A DNA stretch of 64,000 nt, from the NCBI GenBank assembly GCA_964610385.1, contig CAZSXW010000010.1:1-64000 (forward strand), in the 5' to 3' direction. The stretch comes from CAZBSE01 sp964610385. GTDB lineage: Bacteria; Actinomycetota; Humimicrobiia; Humimicrobiales; Humimicrobiaceae. The position numbers and the translations under genes are program-made. Of the stretch, positions 63,965 through 64,000 are shown piece by piece. The notes under the pieces are model-generated. The model worked only from the letters and a program-made list of their open reading frames with translations. It had not been told where the DNA came from and did not search any database. The number at the start of each line of letters is the position of its first letter. The stretch's first letter is position 1.

Positions 63965-64000
63965 TTTTTTGATATTTTTAAGATATCTTCTTTTACCTGT

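Overview
The window is about 64 kb of a low-GC genome, almost certainly a metagenome-assembled scaffold: it carries three runs of exactly 100 N, each inside a repetitive surface-protein gene. The organism looks like an uncultured anaerobic bacterium with a Gram-positive-type envelope (sortases, LPXTG proteins, an LCP-family protein). It has the Wood-Ljungdahl (reductive acetyl-CoA) pathway. The class-E-like sortases would fit a deep-branching Actinomycetota lineage, but Bacillota-like phyla cannot be excluded; no 16S rRNA or tRNA gene was seen.

Layout. 0-3.9 kb: part of a Tad/Flp pilus locus (CpaE/TadZ, CpaB, a second ParA-like ATPase, and a CpaF/TadA ATPase that stops before its Walker B region). 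4.1-5.0 kb: a Phd/YefM-type antitoxin next to a NYN-domain putative nuclease. 5.2-12.5 kb: housekeeping genes pfkA, gatB, gatA, gatC, a CPBP protease and ligA. 12.6-26.9 kb: a cell-surface island with two sortases, two giant LPFTG adhesins and a rhodanese pseudogene. The second sortase is fused to two rhodanese domains. That sortase and both adhesins each sit behind the same module: a consensus TTGACA/TATAAT promoter, a roughly 75-nt structured leader and an intrinsic terminator. The leader strongly resembles a class II cyclic-di-GMP riboswitch, so the three genes look like one c-di-GMP-controlled adhesion regulon.

27.0-34 kb: a probable orphan small RNA, acsE, a lipoprotein-like solute-binding protein, and then a plus-strand island in an otherwise minus-strand region. 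The island holds a BlaI-type repressor, an M56 peptidase, a polyprenyl synthetase, an uncalled 40-residue Cys/aromatic-rich peptide and a radical SAM/SPASM maturase. The last two look like a RiPP precursor and its modifying enzyme, probably an undescribed family. 34-46.3 kb: the Wood-Ljungdahl block, in transcription order RACo-like activator, cooC, acsD, acsA/cooS, acsB, acsC, fhs, folD.

46.5-64 kb: a lipoprotein, lepA, murJ, rpsT, holA, a short comEC, comEA, a DUF2283-like protein and a DJ-1/PfpI protein. These are followed by a tight operon proB-proA-nadD-yqeK-LCP/LytR_C-rsfS-leuS, read right to left; proB probably starts beyond the right edge.

Together the genes describe a CO2/CO- or formate-linked one-carbon metabolism producing acetyl-CoA, in a cell that builds Tad pili and sortase-anchored adhesins, the latter probably switched by c-di-GMP. 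The RiPP-like island and the rhodanese-sortase fusion are the least expected elements.
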